Below, piece after piece: positions 31,652 through 40,014 of a DNA stretch of 40,014 bases. The DNA is taken from the NCBI GenBank assembly GCA_014885115.2, contig WKLE02003829.1:1-40014 (forward strand). The letters are read 5' to 3'. Positions within the stretch are counted from its first letter, which is position 1; the number at the start of each line of letters is the position of its first letter. Under the pieces are notes generated by a model. The model made no database searches. It had not been told where the DNA came from and was given only the letters and a program-made list of their open reading frames with translations. The position numbers were made by a program, and so were the translations under genes. The stretch is from Asterionellopsis glacialis (Eukaryota; Bacillariophyta; Plagiogrammaphyceae; Rhaphoneidales; Asterionellopsidaceae).

Positions 31652-31942
31652 CTGTCGCACAATCAAAACAAAAAAAAATGTTGTTAAGAGCATTTTCACT
31701 TTCGTTTTACCAAAAACTGAAAACAAAATATTACAAAAATATTATTGCTATTATAAAATTTCAAATCTATTGTTTATCATTATGTACAGTATTCTAAGTG
31801 TATCTACATATTATGTTAAATGTCTCTAGCGTCATAGTTGCTTTCCATGTTTGGAATTCCAGTACTTCAATCTTAAAAATGCTGTGTCTGCTATTTGTAC
31901 AGACAGTACATTACATTCAACGATGAAGGTTCATGCGTAATG

Positions 31943-32950
31943 TTATTCCATTGGGGACGGTCCTGCTTCAGTGACTTCCAATGCTTCTGGTTTCCAACGA
32001 GCACCGTGTTTCCTTCCACCATCTTTGTAGTCACCGTACTGCTTGCTGAAGCTGAGCGGATCAAATCCCTGGTTCTGAACACTCCCGAATAACATCCATC
32101 TATCAGCCTTGGGAATTTCCCCATTCCTTCGTACAGAGTGCCAGAGCCGTTCATAAGCAAACTTGATCTGCCAAACCTGGTCAAAGTCACTCCCCGGATA
32201 ATCAAGTGGGCAACCATCTGTGGGCCCACATCCAAGCTTATGTGCTACATGAGGGATCAGGTTGTGCTTCCAGCATATAATAGCAACCTTACCGCACATT
32301 TCCCCCATTATGAACATATTTTGTATGTGTTTGGCTAATGACGACACTTCACTCTCCTTGAATGAATCATTCACAGTGATGTTGAATTTTTCCGCTAAAG
32401 GCTGGACGGTTTCTAGTTCTCTATAATTTCTCTTTTTCTTGTGTTTCCTTCCTCCTGGGTTTAAAGCAAAGATGTAGCTTGGAGCAGGCCAGCGATCCTT
32501 ATCGTCATCACCGAAAAGAGTTGCCAAGTAGACTGATCTTTCAAAGCCAACATAGCTACAGTGTTCTTTAATATCAGACTTTTCACAGTGGCGAACAATC
32601 ATGACTGTACCTTCGCAGCCTTCTGGAGCTGTGATTTCCTCTAGAAGTTTCTTCTTCTTTTTTTTCTTCTTCTTCGCTGGCAAGTCCATCGATCCAAAGT
32701 TAGAATAGAACGATTCCTGAGCCTCCCTCTGAGCATATAACTTCTTATTACTGAAGCTCAGGAGTGGTTTGGGAACATACTGCATTGCAGGCACCTCCTC
32801 TTTGCCGAAACAAACAATAATAGCGGTTGTCACACAAAGTGGCAGAACCGTCAAGAGGACACACCTCTTTCTATCGGTCCGAGATACTTCATCTATCAAG
32901 AAAGCACCTTGATCTTTAGACGCTTGTTGTGCACGGATCGAGCCGTACAT
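31943..32950 (-). CDS. Membrane-anchored histidine phosphatase-like protein
   Basis: A single-exon 335-residue protein of the histidine phosphatase (phosphoglycerate mutase-like) superfamily. Residues 30-48 form one hydrophobic anchor (CVLLTVLPLCVTTAIIVCF), giving a probable type II membrane topology. A run of nine lysines (about 93-101) precedes the catalytic domain. The active-site motif is TVMIVRHCEKSD (RHC instead of the usual RHG), followed by GFERSVYLATLFG. A second conserved stretch, VAIICWKHNLIPHVAHKLG, supplies the distal His. Substrates of the diatom members are unknown, and phosphatase activity is inferred from the fold only. The ATG at 32950 starts the frame. The upstream space of about 860 bp is shared with the divergent PDZ gene. 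Confidence 0.82.
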   Translation of the reverse strand: MYGSIRAQQASKDQGAFLIDEVSRTDRKRCVLLTVLPLCVTTAIIVCFGKEEVPAMQYVPKPLLSFSNKKLYAQREAQESFYSNFGSMDLPAKKKKKKKKKLLEEITAPEGCEGTVMIVRHCEKSDIKEHCSYVGFERSVYLATLFGDDDKDRWPAPSYIFALNPGGRKHKKKRNYRELETVQPLAEKFNITVNDSFKESEVSSLAKHIQNMFIMGEMCGKVAIICWKHNLIPHVAHKLGCGPTDGCPLDYPGSDFDQVWQIKFAYERLWHSVRRNGEIPKADRWMLFGSVQNQGFDPLSFSKQYGDYKDGGRKHGARWKPEALEVTEAGPSPME

Positions 32951-33813
32951 GGTTCCTTGATGTTAAGGTTACACCGGTTGCGCTTGAAAGACTTATTTCG
33001 AGCGCAGCAGAATGACAGTAGTTGACAGAGGTGCTATTTTGATTTTGATACTCCACCAACTCCATTCTGGCCTTGAGACCGAGGACCTAGTAGAGTGTAC
33101 GAGTACAGTACATGGTGTTTCTTCCGTGTGAACGAAAGTTGCTTCGCTTTTCTGTGATTGACACCCAAGGGACTAAACGGACGGTCCATAGTAGAGGTCC
33201 TAAATAAACAGGCGGGCGAACCCACCTTCCACCATAATGATACCACCCATTCTGCCAACCAAGCAATCAAACGCCGGCAGGCAGTCAAGAAGGATCGACA
33301 AAACCCATAAGATTTTAGGATTTGAGACAAACAGAAAAGATGGCGAAAAGTCTTTTCGACATTTTCTTTGAATGAATTTGTTGAATTTAAGTATCTATAT
33401 CACATTCACCTTAAGTATTTTGAATACTAAATAGTACTGTACACACCTATTTGATACAGGTACCTGGTTCTGTACCAGGTACCTGTACTAGGAGTTCGTT
33501 CATGCTAATCACCTCGAAAATCCTTTCGATATTTTTACGTTCCGTCCGGTTTGGGTGACGTGGACTTTGAGAGCTGGCGCGCGTGTATTCTTTTCTGGCC
33601 ACGCTGCTTTGATCGAATGCCACCTCTTTTGGCCTTTCTGCAATCTCGAAATCTTTTTTTCTTCTCATTCTGCCAAAAGCTTTCTTAGCCGAATAACGCA
33701 CTGTAGTATTATCATTGTGACGGTATCTACGCACCTTATCAATCCGTAAAGAGTGAGACAATATAACGACGACAAAAATCGGACAAGAACAAAAACAACA
33801 AGAATTATAAACA
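32951..33813. promoter_or_regulatory. Shared divergent 5' region
   Basis: Between the histidine phosphatase-like gene (-) and the PDZ gene (+). It contains a GGTACC-family hairpin at 33455-33487. Antisense frames at 33034-33330 and 33447-34022 lack motifs and overlap the PDZ leader, so they were not called. Confidence 0.5.
33455..33487. repeat. GGTACC-family perfect hairpin
   Basis: Arms TACAGGTACCTGGT (33455-33468) and ACCAGGTACCTGTA (33474-33487) are perfect 14-bp reverse complements around a TCTGT loop. This is the cleanest example of the dispersed family, and it again lies in a divergent promoter space. Confidence 0.85.
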
Positions 33814-34719
33814 ATGAGATTGACGTTAGCCTTATTGGGTGTTGTTGCACTTTGTGAAAGTTTCACAGTTCCAAATGATGGATCCAAAAGTACGACAACT
33901 GTGAGTGTATCCTTGTCGTCACAATGGGGAAGACGACAACACCGTAGTACTAATTTATCCTCTAAATTACAAATGACAGCCACGAATGCGACAGCAACCA
34001 CCACTGAAATGGAACAAGACACAACAACAAAAGCATCATCATCTCGTCAACTAGTGAGTACACACTTTCCCAAAGCTGACGTTGTCGAATTTACATTAGA
34101 ACATCATGTTCCATTGGGTTGCAGTGTGGAAGAAAGTTTGGCAGTTGATCAAGAGACAGGAAATTACGCAGATGATCAACATGTCTTTGTGTCCAAGGTT
34201 ACCGAGGGTGGGAATGCAGATGCTGCGGGTATACAAGTGGGTGATGTCATTGTGGGCGTGACGGGTACCTTTGGGGTAGTCAGTGATGTGTCAGGTTTAG
34301 GATTAGATCATGTACGATCTTTAATATCGGCTGTATTGCCCCATAATCCATTGCAATTGGTGGTGGCACGTGGGACAGGTGTCATGGAAGCCCATGAATC
34401 GGCCATTGTTGATTTATGCATCATGCCGGAAACAAATGCCAATGAAATTGATAGTTGTGTCAAAGCAATCCATAATATGGCCTATGTCGACGACGAAGAG
34501 GTTGTCGTAGACTGTAGTTCGGATGGGGAGGAAGAATGCATGTTGGATGATGTATTTGCCATGTGGGCAGAAGATTTACCTGAACAACCTCAAGCAAAGG
34601 AAGAAGAACCGAAAGAAGAAGAATCAGCACCTAAACCAGCTCCATGGAGTTCAAGATCATCGCCATCGGGTACCTATGTACGTAATCCAAAGACAGGTAA
34701 AATGGAAAACATTGGATAG
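33814..34719 (+). CDS. PDZ-domain protein, probable plastid or secretory
   Basis: A single-exon 301-residue protein. The leader MRLTLALLGVVALCESFTVP is a signal peptide. Its end (ES|F-T-V-P) resembles the diatom plastid-targeting motif, and a Ser/Thr/Arg-rich transit-like stretch follows (to about 75). Residues about 120-190 fit a PDZ fold: DDQHVFVSKVTEGGNADAAG, IQVGDVIVGVTG, then VRSLISAVLPHNPLQLVVARG. The C-terminal third is acidic (DDEEVVVDCSSDGEEE, EEEPKEEE) and ends in a basic TYVRNPKTGKMENIG tail. There is no protease or other catalytic domain, so a scaffold or adaptor role in the plastid is the most reasonable inference. The convergent phosphatase gene ends 111 bp downstream. Confidence 0.85.
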   Translation: MRLTLALLGVVALCESFTVPNDGSKSTTTVSVSLSSQWGRRQHRSTNLSSKLQMTATNATATTTEMEQDTTTKASSSRQLVSTHFPKADVVEFTLEHHVPLGCSVEESLAVDQETGNYADDQHVFVSKVTEGGNADAAGIQVGDVIVGVTGTFGVVSDVSGLGLDHVRSLISAVLPHNPLQLVVARGTGVMEAHESAIVDLCIMPETNANEIDSCVKAIHNMAYVDDEEVVVDCSSDGEEECMLDDVFAMWAEDLPEQPQAKEEEPKEEESAPKPAPWSSRSSPSGTYVRNPKTGKMENIG

Positions 34720-34830
34720 AAATGGATACCGCACTTGTACAATCAAGATCTTGTTATATTTTTTCCAAATTGAAAAGAATTTTTTTAAAGTTATAGACTC
34801 TAGACCTGAACATTTTTTTATCCTTGCAAT

Positions 34831-35983
34831 TCATGATTCGGTTTCATTTCCTTTTTTTTCGCATGTGTGTTTTGTAACTTCAATTGATGGTCCAATTATG
34901 CTTTTAGGAAGAGATACTGATGCTGCTGTTGCAGCTGGCGGTGGCGGTGCAGCAGGTCCAACTGATGGGCCGATAATACGTCTAACTTTGGTAGGACTAG
35001 TGGATGCCGTTTGTGGTTGCTCTGTTGGTCCCCTGCTTGGTCCTATTTGAGGACCAATTTTACGTTTTTTGTTTGCGGCAGACGAGGAAGAAGCGTTACC
35101 TGTATCTCCTCCTTTTTCCTGTGTTGGTAGTCGAAGAACACCAAGACCACGGCATTTTGTTTCGTATTTTTCTAGCTGTGTCATAAATCCTGGAATAGGA
35201 TGAGCTTCAGGACGATGTTTTTGTACTAGAGACAATGCATCTTTTAGAGGGAAACCTGCTTTTCTGTAAAAAAAATTGTTATAAATTATATTGCAAAAAC
35301 AGATATTTGTGTGAGAACTTTCTGATTAAACAAGTTCGAATGATGCACACACAAAGAAAACCAAGAGCACATCACATACCTCATGAGATAAAATAGAGCA
35401 CAAGTAACTGATCTTGAAACCCCATGCTGACAATGTACTAAAACACTACCATGGCACAATCCTCTTGATATAAAACCAACAATACCATCTGCTTGCGAAT
35501 ACAAATCAGATGTTGCTGAATCATATGCGGGAATACGTTTGTAGGTAAAGGTGCGGGTAGATTCAAAAAAGTTAGCCACTCCCGACTTTACTTGTGCAAT
35601 ATTTAGGGTTTTGTTGGTAAGCGATTTCATGGTGTCACCAGTATGATCAGATAAAAAAAGTAAATATTATATATTGTACATGTTTTCAAAACAAAAAGAG
35701 TTTCTCAAAAGAGAAAAAGAGAAGGAAAAAAAAGAAAGGGTTGGTAGAAAAAAAACTACGTTAGATCCAGAGTTTTGATTTATCTTGTTCTTCTTTCTCG
35801 AATATGCAGTTTGTGATTTCAATTTTGTTATGGCATGAAACTCACCTTGACACCTGCTTCTTTTAGGGGTGTAACATTCAAAATATGGGTAACACCATTC
35901 TTTATGAGTTTCTCTTTATTTTTAGCATCCTTCTTCCCACCAATATACAATCCATTTTGTTCCACTTTATATACAAGGCTCAT
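34831..35983 (-). CDS. Dual-specificity protein phosphatase with IGP-repeat tail (three exons)
   Basis: Removes phosphate from Tyr and Ser/Thr residues. Exon 1 is 35983-35846, exon 2 is 35585-35380 and exon 3 is 35263-34831. The introns are 260 and 116 bp, phases 0 and 2. They join to 258 residues with a continuous DSP fold: NGLYIGGKKDAKNKEKL, VTHILNVTPLKEAGVK-SGVANFFE, YKRIPAYDSATSDL (general acid Asp region), and the P-loop VHCQHGVSRS (nucleophile Cys98, Arg104). The fold ends ALFYLMR-KAGFPLKDALSLVQKHRP. The first exon was found by reading upstream of the main frame. The C-terminal 90 residues are non-catalytic and repeat an IGP unit: KRKIGPQIGPSRGP, RRIIGPSVGPAAPPPP and KSIIGPSIE. These could be nuclear-localising or docking repeats. 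The acceptor of exon 2 (TAAAG|TCG) is less typical than the others. Confidence 0.88.
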
Positions 35984-37030
35984 TTTTCTGTAACCTATAA
36001 AAGATAAAAAGAATCAGGAGGAAGGGTAAGAAAAGGGCTTTCATCGCAAGCAATAGAATACAATAATAATACATATCATGGGGATCAATCCTAAAATTCA
36101 TATATTACAGATACAACCTCAGTGGTTTTTTGAAAAGTTACTTGTCTGAGTCTCTCAATCACTAAATTGTTTCAGACAGGGATAACAGTGTGTTTCCTCA
36201 TTGGTTGTTTCTTGTTTTTTCTCCCATGTAATTTTTGAATGCAATGCGCGCCGATTAATGATGGCTTTACTTTTTACTTTCCTACATGCGACGCACGAAC
36301 AAACATGAAAACGTCTCTTTCATGCGCAAGACTTACACTCTAGTCGAATTCTTGGAATCACAAAGATGACATTGCAAGGAAGACACAGCAGAAACAATGA
36401 TTTGTTGTTCTTTGATAATCTTTGTGTGATGGGTGATGTCTTTTGAGTTTTTATGTTGCTACAGTTTTTATGTGGTGGAGAGTGGTTGTGGTCGATGCAC
36501 TGGCTGGGTGCTGTCTGATACGATCCTGCAGATTTCGTGTCGCGCTGTTCAAAAACGAGAAGTACCGCCGGACAGACTTCAGATTTCATTCAAAATCTGA
36601 TGCGAACCTCCATAAGAAGGTACGAGTAGTAGCGTAGATTCCACGGAATAGATTACGTCACGTTGACTTCACGTTGACGTGGATAATCAGAATCCTCGAC
36701 TAATTGGACTCTTTTAGCAGAAGCCACGTCACCGACGAACAGTCGTGCATGCACGCATGTCACTCTCTTTTTTGCCGAAAAAGGGGACACAAGCCGAGAG
36801 GAAAAAAAGGTTCGAATGGCTGACAAAACCACAGTGAACACATCATTTCTCCGCCTTCGTTTTTAAAACAGACACCTCTCCTCTTTTTATCTCCATCAGC
36901 CGGTTTTCGGATACTCGCAGTAGCAGTGGTTTGACAGTCCTTTTACACACCAATTTCAAATGAAGTAGAACTCTAGTTGAGTACCAGTGTACACAAACTA
37001 TATCGAAAAGAAACAGCAAGAATAACAAGC
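35984..37030. promoter_or_regulatory. Divergent intergenic region with TGACGT cluster
   Basis: The 1-kb space between the phosphatase (-) and the small membrane protein (+). No exon or RNA was recognised. Short frames at 36320-36640 have no support. Three bZIP/CRE-type cores cluster at 36655-36731. The GGTACC family is absent. Confidence 0.5.
36653..36731. promoter_or_regulatory. Cluster of three TGACGT/ACGTCA (CRE-like) cores
   Basis: ACGTCA at 36655-36660, TGACGT at 36675-36680 and ACGTCA at 36726-36731, within two direct repeats of TCACGTTGAC. The cluster lies 300-375 bp upstream of the 37031 start. TGACGT is the classic bZIP core, and in diatoms such elements mediate CO2/cAMP responses (Phaeodactylum PtCA1 promoter). 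The regulatory role here is inference. Confidence 0.4.
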
Positions 37031-37510
37031 ATGTCCAACTCATCATCATCTAACGAAACATTATCTACAACAAGCCCACCAGCTGTACAAAATAAGCCTC
37101 TTACTATGGCTGACATGGACGATCGATCGAATACTGCTTGGGTGTATTCTTTCGCTGCTGCCATGGTACCATTCACTGCCTTTGTCTATGGGCATTCACG
37201 TGGCATGACAGGTCGGATTGTGGAACGAGTTGTCAAGTCACCGGTAGGTGTATATGGATTATTTGCGTTACCATTCGCATCATTAGCTATGGAAAAGTCA
37301 ATTTATGATACAGTTCAAGCTATACAGGGAATTGATCCAAATGTTGTTCCCATGGATCGTGGAGGGTTTCCAAGTGGTGGTGGTAATTTACCATCCTTTA
37401 GTTTAGTTCCAGTGCAAAAACGTTTGATCCGTCGTCTCACTGCTGTACCGACAGCTACAGTATCTAGTTCTAACGGTTCTTCTTCAACGGCAACGACTAC
37501 AACGCAGTAA
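37031..37510 (+). CDS. Small membrane protein of unknown function
   Basis: A 159-residue single-exon protein. The longer frame from 36977 begins with TTG, so ATG at 37031 is used. The N-terminal 30 residues are Ser/Thr/Asn-rich. Two hydrophobic segments follow: TAWVYSFAAAMVPFTAFVYG (about 36-55) and VGVYGLFALPFASLAME (about 72-88). Between them is a basic loop (HSRGMTGRIVERVVKSP). Then comes a Gly-rich stretch (MDRGGFPSGGGNLPSFSLVPVQKRLIRRL) and a Ser/Thr-rich tail. I do not recognise the family. A small organelle membrane protein is plausible. The three CRE-like cores lie upstream. Confidence 0.7.
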   Translation: MSNSSSSNETLSTTSPPAVQNKPLTMADMDDRSNTAWVYSFAAAMVPFTAFVYGHSRGMTGRIVERVVKSPVGVYGLFALPFASLAMEKSIYDTVQAIQGIDPNVVPMDRGGFPSGGGNLPSFSLVPVQKRLIRRLTAVPTATVSSSNGSSSTATTTTQ

Positions 37511-38248
37511 CAATTGGCTAAAAAAATGACCTATGTATTGTATTTCATATGTGGTTCATTCTTTAGTGGAAGGTGACGATCTATTTAAAAAAATGGCATG
37601 GTTTTAGTATGCACGGTTAATGATGTAATCAAATGCCATTGAAATATATTATCAGAAAAACTCTCAGAAAGGGAGGATTAATTAATTTGGATATGATCGA
37701 CCACATAACCCTTATCAATACAACACTAATGGCAATGCAGATCTACTTTGGAGTAACAATACCAGTACTAATGGTGTTGATCGTCATCATCTCCAACTAC
37801 AAGGTAATGAACACCATCATGATCTTATGGGAACATAATAATTCATTTGATTATGTATTATATTATAGACATGTTGTTATATTATAGCTGTCATGATTTT
37901 CTGTATTTTCCTTTGCATCTGCTTTGCATCAGATTTTGATCAGTCCAGTCCAGTACTTTTTGTAGGTTACATATTCCACATCATGAAAGTGTGCCATTGT
38001 AAAAGGGAGGCACCTATACTTATGAACAAGGAAATCATTAGCATTTATTACTTTAGTATTACTATAGACTGCAAATATTAAGTCTCTAGGTGCAGACATT
38101 GATAAGAGAGTCCGTGAGTTACTAGATTTTCAGCAAGGTGAGGGATACCAGTAGACTGATGGAGGCCTCAGAGGATCTGGGTTTGTGGTAGCTGTGGCTG
38201 GCACGCAAAAAATCTCTTCTTGGAAGCAACAAAATTTTGTTTGACATT
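37511..38248. other. AT-rich transition region with a weak coding remnant
   Basis: 3' flank of the small membrane protein gene grading into low-CpG sequence. The plus-strand frame 37686-37838 (FGYDRPHNPYQYNTNGNADL...HHHDLMGT) has Asn/Gln/His-rich, protein-like composition and a natural stop, so it may be a gene fragment. The overlapping 84-codon frame at 37633 looks like its shadow. Nothing else was recognised. Confidence 0.35.
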
Positions 38249-39350
38249 CTAGCTTGTGTCCATGTTGTCATCCAAATCAAAAGATACCAAAACATCTGGA
38301 TTGGCTCAAAGTAACTCAAACACCACTTCTACACTTTTAATTGATCGTTTGTTGCTAATAAAAAGAAATGTACCCCATTTTGATGAAAATTTGGATCCTT
38401 CTGCTGCCAACATAAACAGCAACAAGCCACTGCTCTCATCTGCCTTTCCCAACACACTGAAATCTTCCTCAAGAATCTTCTTGACACTGTTCCATGACAA
38501 TCCATAGTCTACTGCAATATGTAGAAGATGGCGGCTACTACATGTGAATGCATCCCTCATTTAATAGTCACCAACACACCATTCATTCCGTTTTAATGTG
38601 AATTCAAGGACTTCGTAAAAATTTAATTTATAGTAATCATTCCAGTGATTTGGATTCAAATAGGCTTGATGGATTTTCTGTAACAATAAGTCAACACAAA
38701 CATTGATACAATTAAACGACTTAAAGTGGTAATTCAAAACTTCATTTAACCATGCCAACTGTACTCACTTCTATGATTGCAGTTCTGCCCTTTTTATTCT
38801 TGAAATCTGAGTGTTGAGGTATATAATCCAAGATCAAATCCATGTCTTTGATTGATACATTCCCTATAGCATCAAGTAGAATAGTTCATCCAACATTTAT
38901 CCTCAAATCATGAATTATTTTGTGCCATGTACTAAATTCATTTTGTTCCCAGTATGGTTTGAAGGAATCATCTACATCCTGTCTTTCAAACTCCCAATAA
39001 CAATTGTCTGAATTCCTCCATTTGAATAAGTCCTTGAATCCAGTACTCTCCAAAAGCTCTGTTGCTGCATCAATATGTTCAAGTTGGAGAGCAACATGAA
39101 CTGGTTGAAAATTTTGTTTAGTATCTGCTATATATGCACCTTGCAGAAATTTCTGAATAAGAAAGCAAATAATTTCATAATTGTCACATTTGGCAGCCAT
39201 ATGAAGTGTAGTTTTGTTCTCATGTGTTGTTAATGAAGCTGTATCTGGATACATACTCAAATGCCTTTGACTTGCTGCAAAATGAATTATGATGACAATG
39301 CTGAAAGTTGTTTGGATCACTAACTCTATCAGACAAATAAGAAAATTCAT
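38249..39350 (-). pseudogene. Diatom-type ankyrin-repeat protein, broken by nonsense codons only
   Basis: Read on the minus strand. Exon-like 39350-38769 has ankyrin units (HENKTTLHMAAKCDNYEIICFLIQKF, NFQPVHVALQLEHIDAATELL) and then KNKKGRTAIIE. A 91-bp GTGAGT...TTACAG intron (38768-38678, phase 0) joins to KIHQAYLNPNHWNDYYKL. The second part reads RHLLHIAVDYGLSWNSVKKI, ESSGLLLFMLAAEG, VEVVFELL and ANPDVLVSFDLDD, ending TAG at 38249. Three stops interrupt it: TGA at 38886, TAA at 38561 and TGA at 38306. No frameshift is seen and the splice sites remain. The order and words match a large ankyrin family of diatoms. The 5' end is unclear; the frame opens at 39350, but upstream sequence (MVQHHEFSFDVCYLPS from 39554) may be another exon. 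Confidence reflects the family call and the breaks. Confidence 0.75.
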
Positions 39351-40014
39351 GATCTAGAATTAAATTCTTAATCATATTTTTGTATTGCTAATCATGCTTT
39401 GATAAATAAATTTGTGATATTCAGCTAGTTTGGTGATACCAAACCAACTAAACCAGTGAATAGGATATAACTCATGATACTTGTATGCTACCATGAAGTC
39501 ACAATGAGAAGGTAAATAGCAAACATCAAATGAAAATTCATGATGTTGTACCATCCTAGACAGTTGGAAGGCTTTGTCTTACACTTTTGATTGATCCACA
39601 TGAAATGTATTATACTTTTATGAAAAATGACACTTTTTCTTCAACTTTGGTCAATAGTGATTTGCTGTTGGGAAGTACACTTGTCCTTTCAACCAATCAT
39701 CAACAAAAAAATCCCAAGAATTCAGTGTACTTTTTGGTTAGAGTATGAGCAGCTCAATCCTTTCATCCTGAAACCTAGTGAGGCTCAAGAGAGTCCAGAG
39801 TGACCTGATTAAACTTTCTCTTCTATATAGCCTGTGGTTGTCACCTTTGATTCACTAATGTCTCCCCTCCCATTCTTGTTGATCCAATGTGGATTGTTAG
39901 CAACCATATTGAGAGGACTCTTTTACTCTACAGGACAAAAGCTTTCATGGATACCAATGCACACAGCACCAGTCTCAACCTATTACTACTGCAAGGAATA
40001 TATCTAAGTATATA
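38718..40014. other. CpG-free terminal segment
   Basis: I find no CpG dinucleotide in these 1297 bp by eye. The segment covers the upstream part of the ankyrin pseudogene and 39351-40014, where only a possible 5' exon (39554-39372, minus strand) is visible. It resembles the 1-4380 domain in composition. Confidence 0.8.

Noticed and set aside
33447..34022. 191-codon minus-strand frame
   Set aside because: It overlaps the PDZ gene leader antisense and includes a repeat hairpin. No domain is visible.
37633..37887. 84-codon hydrophobic frame
   Set aside because: Its hydrophobicity follows from AT-rich codons, and the overlapping frame at 37686 looks more protein-like.

Overview
This window is nuclear DNA from a eukaryotic alga, most likely a diatom. 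The evidence is short GT-AG introns (78-260 bp, mostly GTAAGT/GTGAGT donors and mostly phase 0), a protein carrying the REYERTxGDxPxxxxGPP motif known from stramenopile genomes, N-termini resembling diatom plastid-targeting signals (SSA|F, ES|F), a YVDDG reverse transcriptase of the kind common in diatoms, and an ankyrin pseudogene of a family expanded in diatoms. I cannot name the species.

Layout. 1-4380 is AT-rich, almost CpG-free and without a credible gene. A gene island follows from about 4.4 to 29 kb. It holds a stramenopile orphan (+), nicotinate phosphoribosyltransferase (-), an unrecognised multi-pass membrane protein (+), a secretory ShKT-glutathione peroxidase fusion (+), a zinc-finger polyQ regulator (-), a SAM-like/2-oxoglutarate oxygenase with a plastid-type leader (+), a 2169-residue BIG-type Sec7 ARF-GEF in eight exons (-), a Tic22-like protein (+) and a membrane-anchored GMC oxidoreductase (-). 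A decayed retroelement zone covers 29.46-31.65 kb, with a LINE-type RT remnant and a coiled-coil pseudogene. A second gene cluster at 31.9-37.5 kb holds a membrane-anchored histidine phosphatase-like protein (-), a PDZ protein (+), a three-exon dual-specificity phosphatase (-) and a small membrane protein (+). The last 2.4 kb carry an ankyrin pseudogene broken only by nonsense codons, in sequence that becomes CpG-free.

The genes do not form one pathway. They are individually promoted housekeeping genes: NAD salvage, ARF activation for Golgi/endosome traffic, thiol peroxidase activity, plastid import and phosphatase signalling. Convergent pairs are tightly packed (about 110-450 bp). Several 5' intergenic spaces carry a dispersed palindromic family built from ACCTGGTAC / GGTACCTGTACAGGTACC.

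The main unusual signals are: (1) sharply bounded CpG-starved domains flanking a CpG-normal gene island; (2) two pseudogenes in or near these domains whose breaks are mainly in-frame stops reachable by C-to-T or G-to-A changes; (3) the promoter-associated GGTACC palindrome family; (4) the ShKT-GPx fusion with cysteines missing from both parts; (5) a cluster of three TGACGT cores in one promoter region.
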